Shown: positions 23,131-34,899 of the stretch, in pieces
How positions within the stretch are numbered: the first letter of the stretch is position 1
How the letters are laid out: each line of letters starts with the position of its first letter
NCBI GenBank assembly: GCA_028023455.1
Contig: JAQFVV010000511.1
Coordinates: 362,315-426,314, forward strand
Reading direction: 5' to 3'
DNA from: Epiperipatus broadwayi
Taxonomy: Eukaryota > Onychophora > Udeonychophora > Euonychophora > Peripatidae
Length of the DNA stretch: 64,000 nt
The notes under the pieces: generated by a model
Told to the model about the DNA's origin: nothing
The model's input: only the letters and a program-made list of their open reading frames with translations
Database searches by the model: none
Program-made: the position numbers and the translations under genes

Positions 23131-23342
23131 TTTTACTATTTTTTGCTAAAATTATTTGCAAACTTCAAAAAAATGTAGGATTTCAAATGTGTGCAAAGTT
23201 TCAACTAGATCACAAATTGGATCAAAATTAAATAAAATTTGATCCAGACAAAGCTAAATAAAAGTATTTAAAAAAAAAAAACTTCTTTTATTTTAAAGGT
23301 TTTAAATTCATTGAGGTTGAGTAAAAAGGATATATATATATA

Positions 23343-23515
23343 TATATATTATTGATGAATTATGAGTGCTGGTTCAGCACGAAATACATGAATTGGTGAT
23401 TATTTACCTTTTCTACATGTGTATGGTCATATGTATCGGTGGTATGAGGTAGTGTGGATAGTTGAAGGGTGCTTGAAAGTCTGTGTTAAAATCCCCTATA
23501 TTTATATTATTTTTA
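23343..23515 (+). mobile_element. Family S SINE copy S3
   Basis: Plus strand: decayed hammerhead, then GGTGATTATTTACC, TCTACATGTGTATGGTC, A-box-like GGTGGTATGAGGTAG, and a B box decayed to GTGTTAAAATCCC, ending CCCCTATATTTA. The 5' part before the ribozyme is replaced by an (AT)n tract. Confidence 0.75.
23355..23402 (+). ncRNA. Hammerhead relic, family S copy S3
   Basis: Stem II GUGCUG-GUU-CAGCAC is perfect and GAAAUACAUG follows, but CUGAUGA has become UUAUGA and U16.1 is A. The downstream UUGG strand is present, but the upstream CCAA partner is lost. Almost certainly inactive. Confidence 0.55.
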
Positions 23516-23767
23516 TAATTTTATTATTATGATAAATTAGAAACATATATTGAAAAAAAAAATTATCTTACAATAATCATCTTTTTTTTTCCATGTAAAT
23601 TTTATGTTTTATCTGTTTCCTCCAGATATATCCTATTATTTATTAATATTCTACAGTTATTAAATTTATGATGAAATCATTTTATGTTGAAATATTTTTT
23701 GCACATAAACATATGCTTAACATTTTAAAACTAGTTCCAGAATCATACCTTTTCATATATATATATG

Positions 23768-23985
23768 TATAACAATAAATATAATAAATATAATGATAAT
23801 TAACTATTATAAACATATTCTCAATCTACAGAAGTACTTTCGGTTAACTTAACTCTTTCAACTGCCATTATGTCTTTTGAATATAACAGCAGTTGAGGAT
23901 GGCTAAGGAATTAACCTAAAATACTTCTGTGGATTGAAAGATTGTATATAATAGTTAATTACTATTATATTTATTATTTTTATTG
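23768..23985. mobile_element. Foldback MITE, ~100-bp arms
   Basis: Left arm about 23768-23864 (...TAACTATTATAAACATATTC, CAATCTACAGAAGTA, TTTCAACTGCC) mirrors right arm about 23885-23985 (GCAGTTGAGGATGG, TACTTCTGTGGATTG, ATAATAGTTAATTACTATTA). The loop is about 20 bp. Non-coding. Confidence 0.75.
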
Positions 23986-23989
23986 CTAT

Positions 23990-24628
23990 TACAATAGTTT
24001 TTTAATTAATAGACATTTTATTTGTATTATATATATATGTGTATGTATTAATTAGTTTACATATTTTTCAGATGTAATTATTGTAAATATAATGAAAATT
24101 TCCATATATTTATCTGGTTAAACTTTATCTATGATATAATTAGGCAAATAACCAATTAAAACTGACAATTGCAAATTAAAATTACACCTTTAAACTATTA
24201 TTAGATGTCATTTATCCAAGTAAATACACAGAAGTTAAAAAATATATATATAAAAATACACATAAGTTCCTATTATACTTTTAATATATATAAACATCAA
24301 AGGTATTATTTCTGTTATAAAAAAAAAATAACTAACCAATAATGTCAGAAATCTCATCTGGAGTATCCTCTTTTTTATTTTAATTTTTGTGCAGTTCATG
24401 AAATCTACTATAAAAAAATTTTTAGAGGTTCTTTTAATATTATCTGTAATGTTCTGTTTGTAAGAAATATGTACTTGAGTTTTTATTTAAGATTAACATT
24501 TATCTAACCGCCCATGGAAAAAGTAATTTAATTTTCATTCATTCATTAAAATAAATTTTTTAAATGTTATGAATCAGTACTGACTACGCCCTATCAAATG
24601 ATCACGGGTCTGTTTTTTTTTTTTTTGC
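23990..24628. other. AT-rich non-genic DNA
   Basis: No gene seen; (AT)n and T-runs, the latter just before the SINE head at 24.63 kb. Confidence 0.5.
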
Positions 24629-24780
24629 TCTGAGCAATTAGCTCAGAGGTAAAAATGGCTAGTTTCTGAGCTTCAGATTTCTGGATCGATTCCCAAATGA
24701 GGAATTAAATGATCCTCAGGCTGTTGGCTTTCTTTGCTACTCAAAATTAAAAAGCTTTAATAAATTATGATCAATAAAAA
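24628..24780 (+). mobile_element. tRNA-derived SINE head
   Basis: Pol III type 2 promoter boxes: A box TAGCTCAGAGGT at 24639-24650 and B box GGATCGATTCC at 24683-24693, 44 nt apart as in tRNA genes. The intervening arm does not fold into a normal anticodon loop with matching acceptor ends, so this is a SINE rather than a tRNA gene. No hammerhead was recognised in its body. Confidence 0.65.
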
Positions 24781-25503
24781 TTAAAGGTTTTCGTTTCCCA
24801 ATAATGTTTTAAATAGGCATGATAAATAAATGCTATCTAGTTATTTTTAACTCTAGGATAAAACAAAGAAACCTCCTAACAAACCTCTTCATTCAGCAGT
24901 TGATTAGCCTTGAAAATAGTTTTCCTCTTCACTGTTCCTCTGCAAAGGGATATTGAAGAAGCCTTTAACCCTGAAGTGGCTTTTAAATTCTATTTTATCT
25001 TTTTATCTTTAATAAAAATAATTGATACTGAAAGCGGCGCGCAAAGGCATGGTTTGGCAGCTGCTATCCGACTAAAGAAAAATGAAAAATAAAAACTGCA
25101 CTCAATGGAAATAAATTTGCCAATATACATTTAACGACTGTTTACCTATGGGTAGTAAATTAAGTAAGTGCGGAACTCATTTTTATTGATATGTTAGAAT
25201 AATAATAGAATGATTAATTGCTCGGGAGTTTATTTGAAATCCGAGCGCCGAAATTAATAGAACTGGACTCACTATCCATGAGCCATAAGCTTCACAGTCT
25301 GCCATTCTATTGGTGCACGAAACCACACAGTGTGTTAATTAGCTACATTGAATAACTGTATATGGATGGAAAATTTTTAAACATAAGCAGAATACCATTG
25401 TGATTGGGGGAGGGGGCTATTTTACTAGAAAGTATTTACTATTATTTTGTTTTCATCATTTGAATATTTAATGTAAAAATTGAATTTGTTAGTGTTGTAA
25501 TGT
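24781..25503. other. Non-genic DNA with a possible SINE
   Basis: On minus, 25335-25215 reads GTGCACCAATAGAATGG, then GAAGCTTATGGCTCATGG, then CTCCCGAGCAATT. This is loosely similar to minus-strand sequence at 40.47-40.59 kb, which also ends CTCCCAAGCAATT. A degenerate tRNA-headed SINE family is possible. No gene is seen. Confidence 0.35.
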
Positions 25504-25504
25504 T

Positions 25505-25845
25505 TATTATAATTAAACAGATTTGAACTCGGTATTTTCAATATATTTATTCTCCATTCCACCCCAAACAATCGATACACATGACCACATATATATGAAA
25601 AAGAAACAACTGCCAGTAGATGTATTTTGTGCAGAACCAGCACTCATCAGTTGGGCCAGATCCTAATAAATCGCCCACACATATATACAATCAGTGCTCA
25701 GTTTGTATTAAGATACCATTTTCACAAATTTTAATGGGCACGTTTCAATCGTCTCACCCTTCCAACTATGCAACCACTCATTTTATTGAAAAATCAAAGA
25801 TGGAACACTCAAAGCCCTTATTGGATTTGATATTGTTAGTCGTAC
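25505..25845 (-). mobile_element. Family S SINE copy S4, diverged
   Basis: Minus strand: the 5' region (complement of CCAATAAGGGC near 25820 through the TTTTAATGGGC block near 25735), then ACTGATTGTATATATGTGTG, hammerhead relic, and a badly decayed tRNA-like head with B box GAGTTCAAATC at about 25510. Retains the 5' region shared with copies S5, S8 and S9. Confidence 0.7.
25610..25657 (-). ncRNA. Hammerhead relic, family S copy S4
   Basis: CUGAUGA is intact and stem II GUGC/GCAC survives, but GAAA has become AAAA (G12A) and the first stem I pair is A-C. CCCAA faces CUGG. Probably inactive. Confidence 0.55.
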
Positions 25846-25849
25846 AATA

Positions 25850-26178
25850 ATAAAATTGCTCACTTAAAAAATCATGGTTAATGGCAAACTATAAAATACT
25901 TAATACTTGATTACAGAATGTTAATTATTTCAATCTGCTTTGATGTGAATGACAATTTAAAATTACATATTTACAATTAAAAGAAATATCTGTGTTATAT
26001 ATCATCGACAATTATAGCCATTTTAACTCCAAACCAAAAAAAAAAAAAGAAAGACAAAAAAAAATAAAAGATTAAATAAATTTTGTGCCAATTATTTAAA
26101 ACAATCTATTACATCATAAACACATCCACATATACTATATTTTATTCACTTAGTCCATTTTATATCTTGTTATATTGT
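25850..26178. other. AT-rich non-genic DNA
   Basis: No gene seen; an A-rich tract at about 26035-26070. Confidence 0.5.
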
Positions 26179-26179
26179 T

Positions 26180-26540
26180 ATAAGATTTGAAATACAGGCA
26201 TTCTTATACCTAGAACTTAATTGTAAATATAGGGGATTTGAACTCAGACTTTCAAGCAACTTTCAACTATCCACACGCTCTCATACTACTGATACACATG
26301 ATCACACACTTGTAGAAAAGATAAATAATCACCAATATATGTATTTCGTGCTGAACCAGCAGTCATCAGTTGGTCCAGATTATCATCTCCCACACACATA
26401 TATAATCAGTGCTCAGTTTGTATTAAGATAATCTTTATACTTTAATGGACAAGCTTCAATCTACTCCAACTTCCAACTCTTCAGCCATCCATATCATTAA
26501 AAATCTGATGATAGAATGCCCAAATCCCATGCTGATGTTA
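26180..26540 (-). mobile_element. Family S SINE copy S5, near full length
   Basis: Minus-strand order: 5' region (ATCAGCATGGGATTTGGGC, then AGATTGAAGCTTGTCCATTA, then AACTGAGCACTGATTATATA), hammerhead (26387-26320), linker, A-box-like AGTAGTATGAGAGCG, B box GAGTTCAAATCCC, then a 3' region with GAATGCCTGTATTTCAAAT that recurs at 35.2 kb. Its 5' end meets copy S6, which lies in the opposite orientation, so the two form an inverted pair. Confidence 0.82.
26320..26387 (-). ncRNA. Type I hammerhead ribozyme, family S copy S5
   Basis: GAUGAUAAUC pairs with GAUUAUUUAUC, UGGA internal loop, CCAA/UUGG, CUGAUGA, GAAA, UACAUA with U16.1 and cleavage A. Stem III is A-U plus U-A with loop ACAU. Stem II keeps UGCUG-GUU-CAGCA, but its first pair is C-C instead of G-C, which may lower activity. 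Confidence 0.75.
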
Positions 26541-26662
26541 ATATTGTTATTTATCTTTTCTGCATGTGTATGGTCATGTGTATCAGTAGTATGAGGTAGT
26601 GTGGATAGTTGAAGGTTGAGCATGAAGGTCTGAGTTCAAATCCCTTATAATTATTCTGTTAT
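26541..26662 (+). mobile_element. Family S SINE copy S6, head fragment
   Basis: Plus strand: TTATTTATCTTTTCTGCATG, GGTCATGTGTATC, A-box-like AGTAGTATGAGGTAG, B box GAGTTCAAATCCC at about 26631-26643. It begins just inside the 3' strand of ribozyme stem I; everything 5' of that is missing. Confidence 0.75.
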
Positions 26663-26759
26663 AAAATTTTGTAGCAAACTTATCTTTTATAAGTGTATTA
26701 AATAATTGCCTCCATACATTCTTTTGAAATCATATGAATAAAGATACAATAAAGGACAA

Positions 26760-27000
26760 ATGACTCTGTAGATGCAATTCATGCTGAACAAGCATTCATC
26801 AATTACCCCATGACACCTCCTCTCATAGATATCTTTATTCTATGTACAAGATTTATCAATAGTAAATTGTTACATTTTGATTTACAAGTGTCAAAACTTA
26901 CTCCACTCACAACTTTGACACCATCCACTCTAGATCACACAGTAATGATTGTCACTAATCATTTATTAGACTAGAGATTGTTTAACTGACATTTTGCCTA
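26760..27000 (-). mobile_element. Family T repeat copy with decayed hammerhead
   Basis: Minus strand: AATCTCTAGTCTAATAAATG, CTAGAGTGGATGGTGTC, GACACTTGTAAATCAAAATG, then a long middle segment and a decayed hammerhead (26806-26770). Same block order as the plus-strand copy at 15.34-15.6 kb. Confidence 0.65.
26768..26808 (-). ncRNA. Hammerhead relic, family T
   Basis: Minus strand: UUGAUGA for CUGAUGA, stem II AUGCU/AGCAU still paired (with a different outer pair from the 15.5-kb copy), GAAU for GAAA, UGCAUC retained. The U-to-C cleavage context is kept but the core is broken. Confidence 0.5.
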
Positions 27001-27367
27001 AATTTTAGTTCTTCGTTCTAATCTAGTCTTAGATATCCTTCCACTGAAAGCCATCACTTTTGTATCTCCATATATGTCTTCAAGATAAACCTTAAAATGA
27101 AATCTGCTTCTGCAACCAAACCCACACTCAATTTCATTACAAAATAGAAAATTACTTTTTAGGAAGTTATATGGCTCTCCTATTTGTTTTACAGTAAATT
27201 CAAAACAAAAAAGCTTTATCGGGTATTAGAACAAGTAGATTAGCTCAGAGTCATCAATATTAATTGATAGTTACATAGAAATACCACTGATAAACATATC
27301 TGTAGTTATTTATTCTTAATATTTTTTTTGTTTTCATCATATATGTTTATATGAAGAGGAAGGGGAA
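27001..27367. other. Non-genic DNA before microsatellite
   Basis: No gene seen. Confidence 0.5.
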
Positions 27368-27697
<330 letters not shown>

Positions 27698-27824
27698 TTT
27701 CCAATATCTCCTAGCTCTCTTGAGGTGTGAATGTTGTCCATGAAATGCATACATAGTAAAAGAGTGGATTGACTTTCTGCACTGATGCTACATTGTGATG
27801 TGTAACATACAGGCTTTATATACC

Positions 27825-27900
27825 AAGTGTACCAGTGGTATGAGAGAGTGTGGAGAGTTGAGAGTTATGTGAAAGTCTGAGCTCAAAATACCCTATATAT
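27825..27900 (+). mobile_element. Family S SINE fragment S7
   Basis: Tail-end fragment: ACCAGTGGTATGAGAGAGTG (A-box region), GTGAAAGTCTGAGCTCAAAA (decayed B box), CCCTATATAT. No ribozyme. Confidence 0.65.
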
Positions 27901-29560
27901 TACATTATTGATATGGTGGAGTTCAGAAGAAGAAGATGCTATTAAAAACAAAAAACCTGGAATATATATAATATTGAAAAAAAAAAGTGAATGGTGTCTT
28001 AAAAGAAGCAAACTAATTAAAATAAAAACAAACACATTACATTATTGAATGAGGAAATATTAAGTGGAGCAAAGCAAATATCATTTTATGGATAAGGAAA
28101 ATAGTATAGGTTAGACTATTGGAATAAGAAAGTAATGGGCAAAAGTATTTGAGAAATATCTTTGTTTAGCAATAAGAAATTTGTGGCTACAGTTATTCTA
28201 GGTGTATGTGCTTAGAATATTTTAAGATAATCATATCATAATTAATCTTATCAGTCAGGAAATTGGTATTTTAACATTTTTATCTAAAATATTAGAAAAG
28301 TGCAAAACTTGTATCTGCAAATTGAATAGTGTTCTTTCTTCACTCTTTGATGAGTTGGAGAGATTTTTGGTAGTGGATTATTTCTATTTTACTATGTTAC
28401 ATATGTAGGTGTAACAATATTTTTCATTTATTCTTTTTATATACTTAATTTGAGAAGGCAGAATTTATTAATAAACTATTGTTTGTAAATTTTAAAGTTA
28501 ATTCTTAGTCTATCTTCAGAGTAAAGGAAATATTCTCCATGGCAGACTTTCCCCCCTAATCAGCACTCAAAGAAGAAAATCCAAAATTTCTGTTTTAGTA
28601 ATTGTAATAACCGATATTTCATTTCAGTTCGATTTTCAAAATATTTTTCTTTTTGAAACTTAATTTAAATAATGGAACTGACCAAAATATTGTAATTTGT
28701 ATCAAGAAAAAATCATTTGGTGGCGACTAGACTCAATTTTAGAGGGTTTTTTTACTTTAGTAATTTTTCTAATGTATATCTTTTAAAGTAATTTCGTCTG
28801 TCAGTTAAATTTGCTTTAACTTTTTTTAGTATTTTTTTTTTTTTAACTTGTTTAGTTTTTTTTTGTAACCAATTACAATTTCAAATCTTCTATTAGAGTG
28901 AAAGAGGATTTGTATTTAAAAGAAAAGCAAGAAAATCTAAATGGTTGATATTATTATCTGTCTAAAAATAACAAATTTGTTTTAAAAAATGAATGTAATT
29001 TAATTTTATATATATATATATCTGTGTGCAACAGCATATACAGACAGACATTTTGGCTGAATATTATGTTCCCTATATATACATTCTGATGTTAATTTTT
29101 TTATTTTATATAGAGCTCATTTGAGAACATTTCACTATCTCAGTTAAATATACAGATGACAAATGAAATTATATATAAGGTAAAATGGACTGAATCATCA
29201 TTTTATAAAAGAAATGCTAAAATCAAGTACACCTTTTGGGGGGGGGGGGTATTTAAGATTGTGAATAGATATTTGGGGTAAATATGGTGCATTTTGTTCA
29301 ATCAGGTTTCTTCAATTAATCGAGCGCCATCTGCCATGTCTCATTACTGTATTTTTTACTACATATTTTTAGCAAATCCTTATTCAAAATAATAAACACA
29401 CAAATAATTATTAAACCTTTATTAAATCATAAATGATTACATTTCAAATATATGTATAATACTTTTCATGTGGATCCATGATAATCTTCTCCTTGAATTA
29501 ATAAATATATATTGAATTATATTTATTCTCTACTTGTAATTGTTTAATTGTTAAATATTT
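27901..29560. other. AT-rich non-genic DNA
   Basis: No gene or recognised repeat. A run of eleven G at about 29239-29249 and (AT)n at about 29010-29022 are the only conspicuous features. Confidence 0.5.
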
Positions 29561-29564
29561 CCTT

Positions 29565-29725
29565 TGGAAAAAAAAAAGGTATTTTTCCTGAATCTAAAAG
29601 TCCCAGGTTTGATTCTCATGCTAGTACAGCCATTAGTCAGGTCAGCCAGCCTTGAAGAAATGAGGTAAATAATAGGATTGAAATGTTTATATATACCTCT
29701 ATAAAAGTTACACCAATTAATAATA
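29565..29725 (+). mobile_element. Family N SINE copy N2, decayed
   Basis: B-box-like GGTTTGATTCT at about 29608, then CATGCTAGTACAGCCATT, corresponding to CATGATAATACTGTCATT in the 9.5-kb copy. Further on, CCTTGAAGAAATGAGG and GATTGAAATGTTTATATATA match the decayed hammerhead segment of that copy. The A box is not recognisable. Confidence 0.45.
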
Positions 29726-29729
29726 TTTA

Positions 29730-31165
29730 AGTGTAATCCCTTCAAGTTACTGACTATAATAATTTAAGGGATCTTTCTCATTCATTATTTGATAAATAAC
29801 AATTGAAGTCTCACAATGTTTCTTTATAAAATCTATAGGTGTAGACAAAAGTAGATTCATTTTTGTTTGCTGTCATAATTTGGTGGTTAGTACTATGAAA
29901 CCTAATATGTTATTTATCATATGGTGATCGAGAAGGATTATTGTCCTTAAATTATTATTTAATATTTAATGTCATGAGGTTATAAAATTAATATTAACTT
30001 GGGGCTTTCTTATGATTATTAAAAATATAAACTTAATGTCACCGTCACAAAATTATTAAGTAAAATTAAATTCACCTGTTTATAATTGCACAATATAATT
30101 TTATATTTGTGATTGTTATTATCTAAATTCATTTCTATATAAGATATTTAGATGCAGTTAAAATGAGATTCACTTGTTTTCTATAATAATTTGAGCATTA
30201 ATGTAAAAATTTGACTTTTGTTCTTTTTTTCTATAACCTGTGTAGTTCAACATTATCTTGTCAAATCATGATATTTGAGTATCCCATTTTATGCATGCCA
30301 AAAACATGCTATACAGATATGTTGTAAATTAAATTCTTTTCCTTGAAAGTGAATGGAAGAACTAAGAACAGAGTTTACCATTATTGGTACTTTTGTAATA
30401 TTTATCACCTTTCTAACACATTTTGACCTAGTTTTTTAATACTTTAAAGCTTCATAATAATCTTACTTTCTGTCAATAACATATTACTGTTGCAAATTCA
30501 AACAATAAGCATCATTTGTTTCAGTGTGATTCTACTATATACTTTTTAGAGACAAAGCTTTTGACAATGAAAGCTCTCCGGTGACATCAGAGCTCGCATC
30601 CAAAAAATGATCCACTGCAGCAACCAATCCATGTAAAAATAGGAATCTTATTTTATGTAACGAAATAACATACATTACAAGCAGGGATGCACTCTATCTT
30701 CATTCACAAACAGTTATGCAAGTAAATTATAGCTAATTCAGTAGGTCATAGAATGCAATATGTTGACTTCCATAATGGATTCTTGATTAGTAGGACTGCA
30801 GGCAACTAAAGGTTAGGTAATGCATTATAGTCAGCCATTGCTGCAATTAACATGTCTATTATTTTATTTTCTATTGCTCTTTTATACAATGATGAAAGCC
30901 ATGGATTCTATACCTAAAGAGTCTTTGATTTATCTCAACTGGAAAAGTTAAAAAAACTGTTTAATTAGATGAGTGGGGTTGCTGTTCATCATATATTATT
31001 TTAGCATTAAATCAATGCCTCAATCATACAGTTATTCTTCATTTCACTGACAAAATATTTTCTGCTTTTTATTTTCTCCTTTCTCCTTTATAATATAAAT
31101 GTATGAAACACTAATATTAATAGTAACAAATCACCAAACTTCTATCATTCACAATATGATAAGAC
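29730..31165. other. AT-rich non-genic DNA
   Basis: No gene seen. A slightly GC-richer patch at 30560-30625 contains no recognisable motif. Confidence 0.45.
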
Positions 31166-31270
31166 AAGAACATTTTACTTCAGTGCCACCTAGTGTAAGT
31201 TTGACTGATCAATTATTACCAGATGCATATAAAATCTCTGTCTTTAGGATAGGAATTTTAAATATTAAGA
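31165..31270 (-). mobile_element. Probable family P fragment P5
   Basis: CAGTGCCACCTAGTGTAAGT, then GATCAATTATTACCAGATGC, then ATAAAATCTCTGTCTT aligns loosely with the outer part of family P (GTGCCACTCAGTGCCAGCC, AGAGTAATCAATGGATGCC, CATAAAATCCTCATCT). The hammerhead part is absent. Confidence 0.45.
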
Positions 31271-32500
31271 TTAGAGATTATTAAGCAAGTGTATAGCACT
31301 GTTTACTGAAACTCATGGAAAGCTGTTCTTGTTTTAAGCACCAATATTGTAATATATAATGTAGATAACTTGTCATTGTTAATTTATAAAATCTGTATGT
31401 TCTTGTTGTAAATTATATTTTTGAAATGTATATATAGAAATAGCAATATATAGTTGACTACAGATTTAAGGCTTTTTTTTTTCAAATTTCATTCAATGAA
31501 GATGAAAACATTATTTACAATATAATTGTTTATAATTTGGAGATTTTGTGATTTTCGTCTCTTATTTTATCCCCCAGCTAAAAGTAACTAATTATCCATT
31601 GTTCAACTAATAATTGTATAACTATCTAGATTTCACTATCTGAAAAAATAAATTCTGAGTTTATTTGGAAATTTTAATTATCTGATTTAAATCTCACATC
31701 TTTGGCACATCAGGAAAATGTGTTAACCAGTAGACCAAGAGTCTCTTTTTTTATACCCACATATGAGGACTTTTTACTTGAGTATTTCTCATAGTGGTAA
31801 TCATCAATTTGTATCCACTACTTTGATAAATAAAAAACTATTTATTACAGCAATCTTTAACAAATATTCACTACGTTCTAAACAGTTGTAGCAGTAATAT
31901 TTTGAAAAAATCAATACTGCACAGTTTTATTCATAATGTAATTAATTAAAATAAATTCTAATAATGTTTAGCAATTATTGCAATTAACATAAGTAAAAAA
32001 TGATTTTTTTTTACCTAATTTTTATTCACTATCTCATAATGCAGCCTGTAATAAAATGTCTGATATTCCTAAGATAAAGAAAGTTTTCACTGCAGAAACC
32101 TTGAATTATATACACTAATAAAGTCATTAAAAATAAGATCAAAATATGATTTATTTATTTTTTTTAGTATTTCATAATCCAGTCTATTATAATATATACT
32201 GAGATATTTAATGCAGCAAAAATTTTACCACAAATGGAAACAGTTTTGACAACAAAAAAAAAAAAAAACAAATTTTATTTAGTACATAATTAAAAATAAA
32301 CTTTGAGCATAAAGACTAATGTTGGGCACTAACAATAAATTGAAAACTCCATTAATTAAAATATTTATGTTTCTAATTTTTAATTATTGGTTAATCTTAG
32401 CTATGCTTTTTTTAAAAAAAAAAGAATCATTAGGGGAGTGGTGTGTGATTTATTTGTTTACTTTATTAAAACCTAATTAATGAACTGCATTAAAAATAAG
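31271..32500. other. Non-genic DNA with a possible SINE head
   Basis: On minus, TGGTCTACTGGTTAACAC (about 31736-31719) resembles an A box and GAGATTTAAATCAG (about 31694-31681) a B box, at tRNA-like spacing. A diverged tRNA-headed SINE is plausible. Otherwise AT-rich with no gene. Confidence 0.35.
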
Positions 32501-32504
32501 TGAA

Positions 32505-32935
32505 AAATATCATCATCGTCATCAACCATTATCAATCCACTGCAGGATGAAGGTCTTTCCAAGTTCAATCCATCTTTTCTGATCTTTAGCTTTTTTTCTC
32601 CACATCATTGCTGCACACTTTCGTATTTCATCCATCCATCTCACATGGTGGTCTCTTTCTGGATCTTTTACAATCTCTTGGAATCCAGTTTAAGATTTCA
32701 ATTGTCTATCTATTATCATCTCTTCTAGCAATATGTTTAGCCCAACTCCACTTCAGTCTTTTAATTTTTTCAATGAGGTCAGTAACACCTGTTTGTTCTC
32801 TTACCCATATATTGCATTTTTTATTTCTTCTTGTTACTCCCAACATGCATCTCCATACTTTTTGAGTGGTCTGAAGTCTCTGTATTGCTCTTCTATTAAG
32901 TGTCCAAGTCTCAGATCCATAAGTAAGAAAAATTT
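32505..32935 (-). pseudogene. RTE-like LINE, 3' terminal fragment C
   Basis: Minus strand: C-terminal part of the element seen at 1.55-2.86 and 55.87-56.79 kb, from the ETWTLN region near 32915 through the AGHIARRDD-like and IPRD-like segments to the final QRWIELG-like codons near 32545. The tail is ATGATGATTGATG-like on minus (CATCATCGTCATC on plus, 32509-32521). Several frameshifts. Truncation at about 32935 removes the polymerase domain. Confidence 0.82.
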
Positions 32936-32939
32936 ATAC

Positions 32940-34740
32940 TATACATTACATTTATTAATCTATTTTAATTTAATTAGATTGCATTTTTATAATAAAACAA
33001 AATAGTAAATCATTTCAAAGCACAAAAATGCCAGTTTTACTTGATAGATAATTTTAAAAAAACATTAATAACATAATAAAAAAAATTTGTTGCTAATAAG
33101 CATTATGTTAACTTGATTTTTTTTTTTTGTATATGCTTTCTTTTAACTGAATAGATTATGATTCAATGGGATAGCAAATTTGTTAGTAGCAGTTTTAAAT
33201 TAATGATGATAAAACCTTTAAAATTATTGCTTTAAAATTAAATCATAGCAACTGATTTAATATGCTTATTATACTACACTTCATTTACATATAGATTAGT
33301 GTTGTTATTATTATTATATTACTACTTATAATACACCTAAGAAAAATATTTATTCATTAAATATTTTTTTGCAATTTTTTTTTTGATCTGATATTCAAGT
33401 CAGTTATATGAGTCTGTAAAAATGTGGTAAGTTTTACCTTAGAAAATCTTTATAATTTTTTTAATGAGATTTTTTATTTATGTGGCATGAAACTTATTGT
33501 TTGTGGTAAAGTTGTATTAGATGTTTTTTAGAATATCATAAAAAAGGATTATAATATTGTATGTCTTATTGGAAATATAGTTTATTTTAGTATCTTAAGA
33601 AGTCTTTATACCAGGATGTCCAACCCAGCTATTATGATCAGTTGATTTACCACTAAATATCACATTTATAAAAATATAAAAAAATTTTATTTGATATTTG
33701 AGTGATTTATTTTCGTCTCAAATTTCTTTTAATTTTCATAAAGTTTGTTGATGTTTTAATTAATTGCATACCAATAAAGATTTAATACTTCAGCCTTATA
33801 CTAATGTATTGGAATTTATTAAAACGTCTAACATATTCTGCTTAATCATTTGAAATATTTTGTGTTTTAAGATGCACTTAATTATTACTCATAAAATTAA
33901 ATGTTATGTGTAAAAGTAAAAACTTATCTAGTACGTTGTTAGAGTGGGGGTTAACTATAATTTCGAGTTAATATTTTTAATTGAATGCATATTTATTCTC
34001 TAAACACGTAAATGAAATTGCTTTAACTTATAATTTTTTTAAAAATATAAATTTTAAACTTTTTTTAAAACCAAATGAAAATTACTTTAAAAAAAAAAAA
34101 AAGATTATTATTAGCAAGTGTGGAATGTCAACAACTTGTCTGAAACAAGAATTTTAAAATCGGCGCTTGCGTCAAGTGAAATGTAAATTATGCCAGAGGG
34201 TATTTAAGTATGAACTGCTAAATTTTCATTCAGTGATTTTTTTTAAAAAAAAAATAGTTTAGCATTTTATCATAATAAATAATCTAAGAAATTGTTTTTA
34301 ATATTTTTCACACTAAAAAAAATCTACTAATGTAGAATTTTAACCCTTCTATTACTATTTTGCTTCCAATAATTTTAAGTAGTCCACAAAATTCATATTT
34401 AGCATTGTGATGGAGTTGAGCTTTTGTTAGCGTGGTTAGCAAATGAGATTAACAAATGAGAGTATCGGTGGGTTCTAGTTTTGTAAGAAATAAATGAAAT
34501 AAGTTAGACTCCTGAATTTACAAAACTCAATTTATATTAGTCAGAAATTTAATGACTTCTTCCAGTTTTTAGGCAAAATACATTATATATTTATATGATG
34601 ATGCATACAATTTTCAAAGCCAACATATACTATATCATGAACGCAAAATGTCATGACATTTAAATAAATTTGATAACAGATCCAATCATAATAGATAATA
34701 CTATTTTTACTACTATACATGGAACATTGGCATAAGTGCA
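32940..34740. other. AT-rich non-genic DNA
   Basis: No gene or recognised repeat. Homopolymer runs at about 33118-33129, 34089-34102 and 34240-34255. Confidence 0.5.
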
Positions 34741-34744
34741 TGGC

Positions 34745-34800
34745 AATATTCATGCATTTCAGGAATAACTTCCCTTCATCAGCTGCTTGCTCATGCAATG
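34745..34800 (-). ncRNA. Hammerhead-like core, family U copy U1
   Basis: Minus strand: CUGAUGA (complement of TCATCAG near 34778), AGGGAAGUUAUUCCU as stem-loop II with about five pairs, GAAA, UGCA, U, but the cleavage position is G, which hammerheads do not tolerate. Stem I pairing is not convincing. It resembles the sequence at 35.53 kb. Probably a decayed Penelope-type ribozyme. Confidence 0.4.
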
Positions 34801-34899
34801 ATCTACACTAATATAACAACTTCCTGATTTATATTAATACTGCAAAAAAAAAAAAAAGACAAATTTAGTGCCAATGTGCAAATATTTAGCAATGATTAC

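Noticed and set aside
24628-24700. Possible true tRNA gene, given good A and B boxes.
   Set aside because: No matching 7-bp acceptor stem or proper anticodon arm could be found; the body continues as a SINE-like sequence.
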